Origin: Bradyrhizobium sp. CSA207
GTDB lineage: Bacteria; Pseudomonadota; Alphaproteobacteria; Rhizobiales; Xanthobacteraceae
Assembly: GCF_029051685.1 (NCBI RefSeq)
Contig: NZ_JAACFT010000016.1
Span: forward strand, 1 to 64,000
DNA: 64,000 nt
Direction of reading: 5' to 3'
The notes beneath the pieces are model-generated. The model saw nothing but the letters and a program-made list of their open reading frames with translations, searched no databases and had not been told where the DNA came from. A program made the position numbers and the translations under genes. Positions 43,461-50,887 of the stretch are shown here, one piece after another. The first letter of the stretch is position 1. The number at the start of each line of letters is the position of its first letter.

Positions 43461-44234
43461 ATGAGCAATTTCAACCAGGAAAGCGTTTTGAGCGTCCACC
43501 ACTGGACCGATACGCTGTTCAGCTTCAAGACCACCCGTAGTCCGACCTTCCGCTTCCGCAACGGCGAATTCACCATGATCGGGCTCAAGGTCGGCGAGAA
43601 GCCGCTGCTGAGGGCCTACAGCGTCGCCAGCGCCAATTACGAGGACACGCTCGAGTTCTTTTCGATCAAGGTGCCGGATGGTCCGCTGACATCGCGACTC
43701 CAGCACCTGAAGGAGGGCGACGAGATCATCGTCAGCCGCAAGGCGACCGGCACGCTCGTGATCGACAATCTGGAAGAGGGCCGCAACCTCTACCTGATCG
43801 GCACCGGTACGGGGCTTGCGCCGTTCCTCAGCGTGATCAAGGATCCCGAGACCTATGAGCGTTTTGAGAAGGTCGTGCTGCTGCACGGCTGCCGTCACGT
43901 CAAGGAGCTCGCCTACGGCGAGATGATTACCGAGACGCTGCCGAAGGATGAATTGCTCGGCGATTACATCCGCAACCAGCTCATCTACTACCCGACCGTG
44001 ACGCGCGATCCCTTCCGCAATCGAGGCCGCATCACCGACCTCATCACTTCCGGCAAACTCTTCGCCGATATCGGCCTGCCGTCGCTGGAAGCGGCCCACG
44101 ACCGCATCATGATCTGCGGCAGCCCGGCGCTGGTTGCGGACACCCGCGTGCTCCTGACCGAGCGCGGCTTCGTCGAGGGCAACCATGGCGAGCCGGCCCA
44201 GTTCGTGGTCGAAAAGGCCTTTGCCGAGCGGTGA
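43461..44234 (+). CDS. fpr: Ferredoxin--NADP(+) reductase
   Basis: An FAD enzyme of 257 aa of the bacterial subclass. The FAD site RAYSVAS is near residue 52, the NADP site GTGTGLAPFLSV is near 113, and the C-terminus ends with FVVEKAFAER. It moves electrons between NADPH and ferredoxin or flavodoxin. GAAGGTGAG precedes ATG 43461. Since 6-hydroxynicotinate reductase needs reduced ferredoxin and this promoter has NicR-type operators, it probably supplies that electron flow; a general oxidative-stress role is the alternative. No ferredoxin gene is nearby. Confidence 0.9.
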   Translation: MSNFNQESVLSVHHWTDTLFSFKTTRSPTFRFRNGEFTMIGLKVGEKPLLRAYSVASANYEDTLEFFSIKVPDGPLTSRLQHLKEGDEIIVSRKATGTLVIDNLEEGRNLYLIGTGTGLAPFLSVIKDPETYERFEKVVLLHGCRHVKELAYGEMITETLPKDELLGDYIRNQLIYYPTVTRDPFRNRGRITDLITSGKLFADIGLPSLEAAHDRIMICGSPALVADTRVLLTERGFVEGNHGEPAQFVVEKAFAER

Positions 44235-44255
44235 ACGCGGGCTCCCTATGGGGGG

Positions 44256-44330
44256 CATGGTCTGTTCGGAAGACCGCTTCACACTTGGCGCTAAGGCGGC
44301 GATACGGGTCCTGTCCATGCCCTCTGCCCA
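44256..44330. repeat. Decayed copy of the 8885-type hairpin repeat
   Basis: GCATGGTCTGTTCGGAAGAC (44258-44277) followed by CGCTTCACACTTGGCGCTAA matches the repeat at 8885-8931 with several changes that break the outer arms. No gene is seen in 44235-44418. Confidence 0.5.
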
Positions 44331-44418
44331 ATAAGGCCGTATTTTCGCCCTCGCGCGGGCGTTGCGGTGCCGATTCGGCGCGCGATACTATGTGGGTGCG
44401 AATCAGCGGAGATCCCAC

Positions 44419-44745
44419 ATGGTTGCGGACAGCGACAGCAACATCGCCTGGCACCGGGTCCAGTTGAAAAAGAACCGTGCCGAGTTGAAGGCGCTCGAGA
44501 CCGCGCGCTTCACGATGGGCGAGATCGCCTCCTCGAAACGCGCCGGCCAGGCCCAGAAGGCGATCGGGGAACTGAAGCGCAAGATCGCACAGTCGGAGCG
44601 TTCGATCGCCGACTATGACAAGCGGACACGCCGTCCGCTTGGCACCGATTTGCAAAGTCTCAGCAATGGCAGCTGGAGCCATTGGGACGCCTATACCAGT
44701 CAGCAGCAGCGCAAGACCGGCCAGCGCTCGCCAGGGCGTGGATAG
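44419..44745 (+). CDS. Small hydrophilic hypothetical protein
   Basis: An unrecognised protein of 108 aa, rich in Lys, Arg, Gln and Ser. A helical, coiled-coil-like stretch at about residues 15-70 has regularly spaced Leu and Ala (LKKNRAELKALETARF, QKAIGELKRKIAQSERSIADY). ATG 44419 follows CGGAGATCC. It precedes the P450 gene by 114 bases; a link is not shown. Confidence 0.55.
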   Translation: MVADSDSNIAWHRVQLKKNRAELKALETARFTMGEIASSKRAGQAQKAIGELKRKIAQSERSIADYDKRTRRPLGTDLQSLSNGSWSHWDAYTSQQQRKTGQRSPGRG

Positions 44746-44859
44746 TTTCGTCTCGGCCCTTTCGCCGCGGCCAACGCAGGTTCCGGCTCTTGTTCCGGTC
44801 CTTGCGCGCCGCTGCATGCATACCATCTGGTTGGGCGCCACTAACCACGCCGGTGATCC

Positions 44860-46131
44860 GTGACGCCGCGTATCGACTTTACCAGCGAGGCCTTCTTTCG
44901 CGATCCGTCCAAGGCCATTGCGACGCTGCGGGCGTCCGGCCCTGTGGTCGCGACACGCTTTCCCCTGGTCGGCGACGTCTGGGTCACCACCACGCATGAC
45001 GCGACGGCTCAGGTGCTGAAGGACGGGGCGACGTTCACGCTGCGCAAGGAGGATGGGGAAGTCGCGGGGTTGCGCTGGTGGATGCCAAAACTCGTCACCA
45101 CCATCGCCAACAATATGCTGACCATGGACGAGCCGGATCATACCAGGCTGCGCAGCATCGTGGACGAGGCTTTCCGCCGCCGTGCGATCATGGATATGCA
45201 GCCGCGTATTCGCGCCATTGCCGATGGTCTTGCAGCCGACCTGTTTGCGGACGGCAGCCCCGCCGATCTCGTCCAGCGCTATGCGCGCATCCTGCCGCTG
45301 TCGGTGATCTCCGAACTCCTGGGGCTGCCGGCGGCGGATCGCCCGAGGTTCATCGCCTGGGCCAATGCAATGTCGTCGCTGACGAACGTATTGAGCTTCT
45401 TCCGGCTGCTGTTCGCATTCCGAAAGATGCGAGACTATCTCGAAGAGCAGTTGCGGATTGCTCGCGTGCAGGGCGGTGAAGGCCTGATCGCCGAACTGAT
45501 CCAGGTCGAACGCGAAGGCGGCCAGATCACGCCGGACGAAATGGTATCGATGGTCTTTCTGCTGCTCGCCGCGGGCTCGGAAACCACGACGCACCTCATC
45601 AGCGGTTCGGTCTACGAACTCCTCAGAAATCCTGGTCTGCGCGATTGGCTGGAACAGGACTGGAGCCGTGTCGGTCTCGCCGTCGAGGAGTTCCTGCGCT
45701 TCGTCTCGCCGGTGCAGTTCTCCAAGCCGCGCTATGTGCGACGAGACGTCGAGATCGAGGGCGTGCCGCTGAAGAAGGGCGACCGCGTCATGGTCATGCT
45801 CGCCGCCGCGAACATCGATCCAGCGATCCACGACCAGCCCGAACGGCTCGATCTCGCGCGGAAGCCAAATCGGCACATCTCGTTTGGCACGGGCATCCAT
45901 TTCTGCCTTGGTCATCAGCTCGCGCGGATCGAAGCCGCCTGCGCGCTCGAGGCGCTCTTCGTACGATGGCCTGAACTTGGCCTGGCCATCGATCCCGTGC
46001 AGGTCCGTTGGCGCAGGCGCCCGGGCCTGCGCGCGATCCGGCAGCTTCCAGTCGTGGCGGCCGGCCGGGGAACGCAGGAAACGACGTGCGAACACAGCAT
46101 GGCCGGTCGTTCCCTCAGTGCGGCGAACTGA
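44860..46131 (+). CDS. Cytochrome P450
   Basis: A soluble haem monooxygenase of 423 aa. The oxygen-binding I-helix motif is AAGSETTTHL near residue 238, the E-x2-R of helix K lies in EEFLRF near 276, and the haem-binding loop is FGTGIHFCLGHQLAR near 340, with the Cys ligand. It needs a ferredoxin and reductase; the fpr gene 0.6 kb upstream is a possible donor partner, but that is only proximity. The start is GTG 44860. The last ~40 residues after the P450 core are an unusual basic, low-complexity tail. The substrate is unknown. Confidence 0.92.
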   Translation: MTPRIDFTSEAFFRDPSKAIATLRASGPVVATRFPLVGDVWVTTTHDATAQVLKDGATFTLRKEDGEVAGLRWWMPKLVTTIANNMLTMDEPDHTRLRSIVDEAFRRRAIMDMQPRIRAIADGLAADLFADGSPADLVQRYARILPLSVISELLGLPAADRPRFIAWANAMSSLTNVLSFFRLLFAFRKMRDYLEEQLRIARVQGGEGLIAELIQVEREGGQITPDEMVSMVFLLLAAGSETTTHLISGSVYELLRNPGLRDWLEQDWSRVGLAVEEFLRFVSPVQFSKPRYVRRDVEIEGVPLKKGDRVMVMLAAANIDPAIHDQPERLDLARKPNRHISFGTGIHFCLGHQLARIEAACALEALFVRWPELGLAIDPVQVRWRRRPGLRAIRQLPVVAAGRGTQETTCEHSMAGRSLSAAN

Positions 46132-46176
46132 CATGCGCGTTCCTTCGGAAAATTGTCCCTGAGCGGCATCAGCCAG

Positions 46177-46201
46177 GAACGGTCTGCGGCGCTTCCTGTT
46201 G
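46177..46201 (+). promoter_or_regulatory. EcfG-type general stress promoter (GGAAC-N17-GTT)
   Basis: GGAAC at 46177-46181 is followed after 17 bases by GTT at 46199-46201. This agrees with the alphaproteobacterial EcfG consensus GGAAC-N16/17-cGTT except for T in place of the first C. It lies 67 bases before the first of five small genes, at a suitable distance for a start point and leader. Confidence 0.6.
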
Positions 46202-46267
46202 TCATCAAGACCTTGAAGCAGCGACGAGTTTCTTTCCGCTCGCTTCGTCTTTGCAGGAGACAGGATC

Positions 46268-46453
46268 ATGACCAGTAAGAAGCCACCTGTTCCCCCTCAA
46301 AATCAGAGCCCAAAGGGAACCGGGGACAACAAGCAGATGTCCGTGGACCAGGCGCTGCACGGCCAGCAGCGCGTGCAGAATCCGGATCAGCAGGGTCAGC
46401 AGGGCAACATCAAGCAGAACACGACGAATCAGGGCTACCAGCAAGACCGCTGA
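46268..46453 (+). CDS. Small Gln/Asn/Pro-rich protein, first of a five-gene set
   Basis: A protein of 61 aa made almost entirely of polar residues, with Q, N, P, G and K dominating and no hydrophobic core (for example QQGQQGNIKQNTTNQGYQQD). It is very likely disordered. AGGAGACAG precedes ATG 46268. It lies directly behind the EcfG-type promoter. Such hydrophilic small proteins often protect cells during drying or osmotic stress; that role is inferred, not shown. Confidence 0.65.
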   Translation: MTSKKPPVPPQNQSPKGTGDNKQMSVDQALHGQQRVQNPDQQGQQGNIKQNTTNQGYQQDR

Positions 46454-46463
46454 GGAGGGCCTT

Positions 46464-46661
46464 ATGTCGACATCCACCAAGACACCCAACAGCATTCGTC
46501 AGGGCGGACCCGGCGCATCCCACGAGAACGCCAAGGCGCCGCTGGAAGTCAAGAAGCCGCCGGCCGATGATCCGCGGCGCAGGCATAGCCGCGTTTCCGG
46601 TGGTGGAGGCGAACGCGACTCCCATCACAGGCACGACCCCAGAGATAAGAGCGGAGGGTAA
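46464..46661 (+). CDS. Small hydrophilic Pro/Arg/His-rich protein, second of the set
   Basis: A protein of 65 aa, polar throughout, with a basic His/Arg/Asp-rich C-terminus (DSHHRHDPRDKSGG). GAGGAGGG lies just before ATG 46464, ten bases after the previous stop. No family is recognised; predicted disordered by composition. Confidence 0.6.
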   Translation: MSTSTKTPNSIRQGGPGASHENAKAPLEVKKPPADDPRRRHSRVSGGGGERDSHHRHDPRDKSGG

Positions 46662-46668
46662 TCCGGTC

Positions 46669-46902
46669 ATGAGCAGTAAACAGCCAAAACTGTATATCCC
46701 GACAAGCAAGGATCTCCGCGACAATCCGCTGATCGGCGGATCAAAGGGAGCGAACATGGCCGGCGCGTCGCCCGATGATATCGAGGATGCACTCGGCGAG
46801 AATACCATCGAAGGCGACCTCGAGAACGACGTGAACTTCGCCGGCGGCATCGACAAGGACGTCGCGCACAGCGGAGCTCCCCGACGAGGCCGGAGACCGT
46901 AG
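46669..46902 (+). CDS. Small acidic protein, third of the set
   Basis: A protein of 77 aa with an acidic middle (DDIEDALGENTIEGDLENDV) and a basic end (RRGRRP). GGAGGG at 46652-46657 serves ATG 46669, seven bases after the previous stop. Gly/Asn-rich stretches such as NPLIGGSKGANMAGAS suggest little stable fold. Unknown function. Confidence 0.6.
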   Translation: MSSKQPKLYIPTSKDLRDNPLIGGSKGANMAGASPDDIEDALGENTIEGDLENDVNFAGGIDKDVAHSGAPRRGRRP

Positions 46903-46903
46903 A

Positions 46904-47167
46904 ATGCAAGGCAAGAAAACACACGAACAGCTGGTGCGCATCCTCGAGCGCAAACCGGATGAACCTGATGCGCGAGAGCTCGACCGAGCTCTTGGCCGCG
47001 ATCCCGAGGACCGCCGCGCGCACCACGCGCAAAGCGAGGCGCGGCATAGCGAATTCCCTGTGAGCCGCGGTGGCCTCAACCAGGAAAGCGACCACAACAA
47101 GCACAACCGTGCTGGCCAGAGTGGCCACATGCGGCCGAAGCCAACGCCGGCGCAACAGAAACGCTGA
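46904..47167 (+). CDS. Small charged protein, fourth of the set
   Basis: A protein of 87 aa with a charged, probably helical N-terminal half (THEQLVRILERKPDEPDARE) and a His/Asn/Gly-rich C-terminal half. It starts two bases after the preceding stop, so translation is likely coupled. Unknown function. Confidence 0.6.
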   Translation: MQGKKTHEQLVRILERKPDEPDARELDRALGRDPEDRRAHHAQSEARHSEFPVSRGGLNQESDHNKHNRAGQSGHMRPKPTPAQQKR

Positions 47168-47198
47168 ACCTTCAAGGGGCACTGCAGAGGAGAGATTG

Positions 47199-47444
47199 AT
47201 GCCAGGCGGGCACGGCAGCAAGACGCACTTCAGATCCGGCATGCATGGCAAGGGCGATGGCACCGGCGCCATGGCCGAAATTCCCAAGGACAAGATCGGC
47301 GACAACATGGTGCTGTCCAACCGGGACAAGGCGCAGCATTCGGACATTCGCGGCATGGACGGCAAGTTCATCCAGACCGAGCAATACCAGGATCACTCGG
47401 CCAACCGGATCTTGCACGAGGATAATGAAGGCGACGAGACCTGA
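47199..47444 (+). CDS. Small Gly/His/Asp-rich protein, fifth of the set
   Basis: A protein of 81 aa; AGAGGAGAG precedes ATG 47199. It is Gly-, His- and Asp-rich, with GGHGSKTHFRSGMHGKGDG at the start and acidic residues at the end. It closes the run of small genes and is convergent with the DUF763 gene. Unknown function. Confidence 0.6.
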   Translation: MPGGHGSKTHFRSGMHGKGDGTGAMAEIPKDKIGDNMVLSNRDKAQHSDIRGMDGKFIQTEQYQDHSANRILHEDNEGDET

Positions 47445-47479
47445 GAGCTGTTCCTCCCGACCAACTCGCGGACCGATGT

Positions 47480-48724
47480 TCAGGCGGTCCACTTTTTTGT
47501 CGATGCGAGATCGCGCTCCCAGCCGAACACGGAGCGGCCGTCAAGATCGGGCGAGGCCGCGCGCTCGCCGGCAATGTAGGACTCGACCGATGGCCCGCAC
47601 GCGCTGCGTTCCAGCCGCCGCGCCTGATCGTCGAGCCGCCTGATCGCCTGCATCTCCTCCTCGCGCCCGAGCTTTGCGCTCTGGATTGCGTCCTTCAGCA
47701 CACGGATGGTGTCGTCATAGACCTTGATCGGAACGGGGTAGGGATGTCGGTCCTTGCCGCCGTGCGCGAGCGAGAAGCGTGCGGGATCCGCAAAGCGATA
47801 GGGCGCGCCATGCACGACTTCGGCGACCATGGCGAGCGAGCGCACGGTGCGTGCGCCGACGCCGGGCGTGAGCAGCAGCTCCGGAAAGTCGACCGGGCCG
47901 CGCTCGGCCGCCGCGGCAAGCGTGCCGTGCAGGCGCCGCGCGAATACATCCTTCGGCCGCACGTCGTGATGGGCAGGCATGATCAGATGCGGCAGCATGG
48001 CCTGCGCGGGCTCTGTCCCATTCAGCCGCTCGAATTCGGTGATGATGCGGTCGGGGCCAAGGTTGGATAGCAACTCCAGCTGGGCGGTGCGCGAGACGTC
48101 AGCACGATGGTCGGTGAGATTGACGATCTCGCCCTGCTCGGGACCGTCGATCGCGCTATGCGGCGTGTCGACAAAACTCTTCAGCGCCTCGGAATGCCAG
48201 TGATAGCGGCGGGCCTGCCGCTTGTCGCCGTTCATGCCCTGCTGCACCACAGTCCATTTGGCATCGGCGGTGACGAAGAAGCCGTGCAGGTAAAGGTCAA
48301 AACCGTCCTGCACCGCCGCGCTGTCGACCTTTGCCACAAGGCGGCTGACGCGGGTGAGTTTCGCGCCGTCGAAGCCGACGCGGTCGCCGAGTTGCATCAG
48401 TTCGTCCGGTGTCTTGCGCGAGTGCTGGCCGCGCCCTCCGCAAACGTAAATTCCAAGCTCATCCTGGAGTGGACCGAGCCCCCGCTTCAGCGCGCCAATG
48501 ACCGATGTCGTGATGCCGGAGGAGTGCCAGTCCATCCCCATCACAGCGCCGAACGACTGGAACCAGAACGGATGCGATAGCCGCTGGAGGAACGCGTCGC
48601 GTCCGTAATGATGCACGATGGCCTGCGTGACGATCGCCCCGAGCGAAGCCATACGGCTCGCGAGCCAGGGTGGAACCCGGCCTGTGTGCAGGGGAAGATC
48701 GGCACTGCCGGTACGTCGAGTCAT
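47480..48724 (-). CDS. DUF763 family protein
   Basis: A protein of 414 aa. The N-terminal RTGSADLPLHTGRVPPWL is the hallmark of DUF763, a family shared by archaea and scattered bacteria. A helix-hairpin-helix-like segment (LLTPGVGARTVRSLAMVAEV near residue 285) suggests contact with DNA or RNA. The molecular role is unknown. The patchy distribution suggests transfer, and the gene is convergent with the stress-gene set and starts beside a TctC relic. Confidence 0.8.
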   Translation of the reverse strand: MTRRTGSADLPLHTGRVPPWLASRMASLGAIVTQAIVHHYGRDAFLQRLSHPFWFQSFGAVMGMDWHSSGITTSVIGALKRGLGPLQDELGIYVCGGRGQHSRKTPDELMQLGDRVGFDGAKLTRVSRLVAKVDSAAVQDGFDLYLHGFFVTADAKWTVVQQGMNGDKRQARRYHWHSEALKSFVDTPHSAIDGPEQGEIVNLTDHRADVSRTAQLELLSNLGPDRIITEFERLNGTEPAQAMLPHLIMPAHHDVRPKDVFARRLHGTLAAAAERGPVDFPELLLTPGVGARTVRSLAMVAEVVHGAPYRFADPARFSLAHGGKDRHPYPVPIKVYDDTIRVLKDAIQSAKLGREEEMQAIRRLDDQARRLERSACGPSVESYIAGERAASPDLDGRSVFGWERDLASTKKWTA

Positions 48725-49032
48725 GATTGCCTAGAAATAGCGCAGTTCGCCGGCCATTGCACCAGAGGGATGGTGCATTGCACTAGGCGCGGGAGCGAAG
48801 TCGCTGTGAACGCGTTGAGCGCGGACGCCACTTTCACGGGCTGCTGGCCCCAGGTCTTCGCCAGGGCCTGGCCCAGCGTGCGTGCGGGCACGTCGACCGC
48901 GCCGCCGGCCGCGTAGGGCACGAGGATGTGAACCGGCTTGCTCGGATAATTGTCAGCCTGCGCGGCGCTGCCCGCCAGCAGCAGACCGGCACCGAGCAAC
49001 AAACCGCCGATCTTCTTGTTCGAACCCAGCAT
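48721..49032 (-). pseudogene. N-terminal relic of a TctC/Bug-type solute-binding protein
   Basis: From ATG 49032 (AGGAG upstream) it encodes a signal peptide and the typical family start DNYPSKPVHILVPYAAGGAVDV...LAKTWGQQPVK, about 67 residues. After position ~48831 the similarity stops, and the frame continues only as unrelated sequence to a stop at 48721. Normal family members have ~320 residues, so about 80% is missing. It looks like the remains of a transporter gene that was once divergent from the TetR gene. Confidence 0.75.
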
Positions 49033-49106
49033 TTTTCTGCACTCCTGAGGCATTCGGGTCCCTGCGGCGAATTCCAAGCTGCTCCGGACGCTGCCCATGG
49101 TTTTTG

Positions 49107-49141
49107 TTGACGAGACCTGATCTTTTGTACGATGGTACAAA
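49107..49141 (+). promoter_or_regulatory. TetR promoter with palindromic operator TTTGTAC-N4-GTACAAA
   Basis: TTGACG at 49107-49112 and the perfect 7-bp inverted repeat TTTGTAC (49124-49130)/GTACAAA (49135-49141) end four bases before the TetR start codon, indicating self-repression. The whole 35-base stretch is nearly the same as 28300-28334 (TTGACG, GACCT, ATC and both operator arms are shared). Confidence 0.7.
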
Positions 49142-49145
49142 TCTC

Positions 49146-49856
49146 ATGGTACGCAAGCCCACCAGCAAGGAAACGGCCCGCAAGCCGAACATGCGCGAGG
49201 CGATCCTCGCCGCGGCCGAAGAGTTGTTCGCGACCAACGGCTTCAACGCGGTGTCGGTACGCGATATCGCGCACGCCGCCGGCGCCAATCCCGGCAGCGT
49301 CACCTATCACTTCAAGACCAAGGACGGCCTGCTGCTGGAGATCTATCGCCGCCATTGCGGGCCGATGAATCTCCGCCGCTCGGAGCTTCTCACCGCCGCC
49401 AGGCGTGTGCGCGATCTCCAGGATCGACTGGAAGCGATCGTGCGAGCCTATGTGGTGCCGGCATTCACCTCGGGCAGCGATCTTGCCGGCGGTGGGGCGC
49501 GCTTCACGCGGCTTCGCGCGGTGATGTCGGCGGAAGGCAACGAGGTCGCGCGGAAAATCATCGCGCAGACTTTTGACGACACCAGCCACGCCTTCATCGA
49601 TGCGATCCACGACAGTCTGCCGCATGTTCCGCGCACCGACATCGTCTGGCGCAGCCATTTCTTGCTTGGCGCGCTCTATTATTCGCTGGTGACGCCGGAG
49701 CGCGTCTCGCGCCTGTCGCGCGGCGAGGCCGATGGCGGCGATCCCGCCAATGCCATCGAGCAGTTGGTGCAGGCAACCGTCGCTGCGTTCCAGGCGCCGG
49801 CGCTCGATCAGGCCGCGCCAACGCGCCGGCGCACGGTCGCAACCACGAAGACTTGA
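49146..49856 (+). CDS. TetR-family transcriptional regulator
   Basis: A protein of 236 aa. The helix-turn-helix is at about residues 15-60 (REAILAAAEELFATNGF, then VSVRDIAHAAGANPGSVTYHF), and the C-terminal ligand domain is helical. The tail of ~25 residues is low-complexity. ATG 49146 is preferred; ATG 49191 is possible. An operator overlaps its promoter. The gene precedes the 4,5-cleavage operon by 152 bases on the same strand, and the same operator occurs before the extradiol dioxygenase at 28445. Confidence 0.9.
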   Translation: MVRKPTSKETARKPNMREAILAAAEELFATNGFNAVSVRDIAHAAGANPGSVTYHFKTKDGLLLEIYRRHCGPMNLRRSELLTAARRVRDLQDRLEAIVRAYVVPAFTSGSDLAGGGARFTRLRAVMSAEGNEVARKIIAQTFDDTSHAFIDAIHDSLPHVPRTDIVWRSHFLLGALYYSLVTPERVSRLSRGEADGGDPANAIEQLVQATVAAFQAPALDQAAPTRRRTVATTKT

Positions 49857-50008
49857 AAGAAACCGTCGAGGGGGCGCGTCAGCGTTTCCGCTCGCAAACG
49901 GTCCATGTGACGGGGTGTTGAGGAAATGAACAGGCGGGCGTGCTTGCATCTCTTGACCGGGTTGGCCGGAGCCGCATGGGTAATGGACGCGTGCGGGCAG
50001 GCGTCCAA

Positions 50009-50887
50009 ATGATGTACACGCCCACCATTCCACCGCCCGACCCGAACACGCGCAGGCCGAGATTCAAGCTGCCAAAACTGTCCTGCGACGCGCATTGCCA
50101 TATCTTCGGGCCAGGCGCGAAATATCCCTATGCACCGGATCGCTCCTACACGCCGCCCGACGCGCCGCTCGAGGATTTCAGGGCGCTGCACGCAAAGCTG
50201 GGCGTGGAGCGCGCCGTCATCGTCAATGCCAGCGTGCATGGCACCGACAATACCGTGGCGCTCGATGCCATCGCGCAGAGCTACGGCGCCTACCGCGCGG
50301 TCGCCAATATCGACGACACCATCACCGAGCGCGGGCTTCGCGATCTGCACGAGGGTGGTTTCCGCGGCTGCCGCTTCAATTTCGTCCGTCACCTCGGCGG
50401 CGTGCCCGACAAGGGCGTGTTCGACCGGGTGATCGCGATGGTCGCTCCGCTCGGCTGGCACATCGACCTGCATTTCGATGCGATCGATCTGCCTGATTAT
50501 GCCGACATGCTGGCCAAGCTGCCGCTGAGCTACACGATCGACCATATGGGGCGGGTGAAAGCATCTGAAGGGCTCGATCAGCTTCCGTTCAAGATCCTGA
50601 TCGAACTGATGCGGCGCGACGAGAAGTGCTGGGTCAAGATCTGCGGCTCCGAGCGCGTGTCCTCGGCCGGTCCGCCCTTCACGGATGCGGTGCCGTTTGC
50701 CCGCAAAATCATAGAGACCGCGGTCGATCGCGTCATCTGGGGCACCGACTGGCCGCATCCCAACGTCAAGGCGATGCCGAATGACGGCGATCTCGTCGAC
50801 CTGATTCCGCTGTTCGCGCCGGAGCCTGAATTCCAGCAGAAGATCCTCGTCGATAATCCGGCGCACCTGTTCGAGTTCGACCGATGA
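50009..50887 (+). CDS. ligI: 2-Pyrone-4,6-dicarboxylate lactonase-like amidohydrolase
   Basis: A protein of 292 aa. The metal motif is CDAHCHIFGPGAKYPY near residue 30, and the closing Asp motif is IWGTDWPHPN near residue 247, both as in LigI. LigI hydrolyses 2-pyrone-4,6-dicarboxylate to 4-oxalomesaconate/4-carboxy-2-hydroxymuconate. The next enzymes of that route (GalB- and GalC/LigK-like) are in the same operon, which supports the assignment; related lactonases act on other substrates. The end overlaps the transporter gene by four bases. Confidence 0.82.
   Translation: MMYTPTIPPPDPNTRRPRFKLPKLSCDAHCHIFGPGAKYPYAPDRSYTPPDAPLEDFRALHAKLGVERAVIVNASVHGTDNTVALDAIAQSYGAYRAVANIDDTITERGLRDLHEGGFRGCRFNFVRHLGGVPDKGVFDRVIAMVAPLGWHIDLHFDAIDLPDYADMLAKLPLSYTIDHMGRVKASEGLDQLPFKILIELMRRDEKCWVKICGSERVSSAGPPFTDAVPFARKIIETAVDRVIWGTDWPHPNVKAMPNDGDLVDLIPLFAPEPEFQQKILVDNPAHLFEFDR

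Noticed and set aside
44860..46131. P450 and fpr as one redox system
   Set aside because: The genes are separated by a repeat relic and an unknown gene, have separate upstream regions, and fpr carries nicotinate-type operators; proximity alone is weak evidence.
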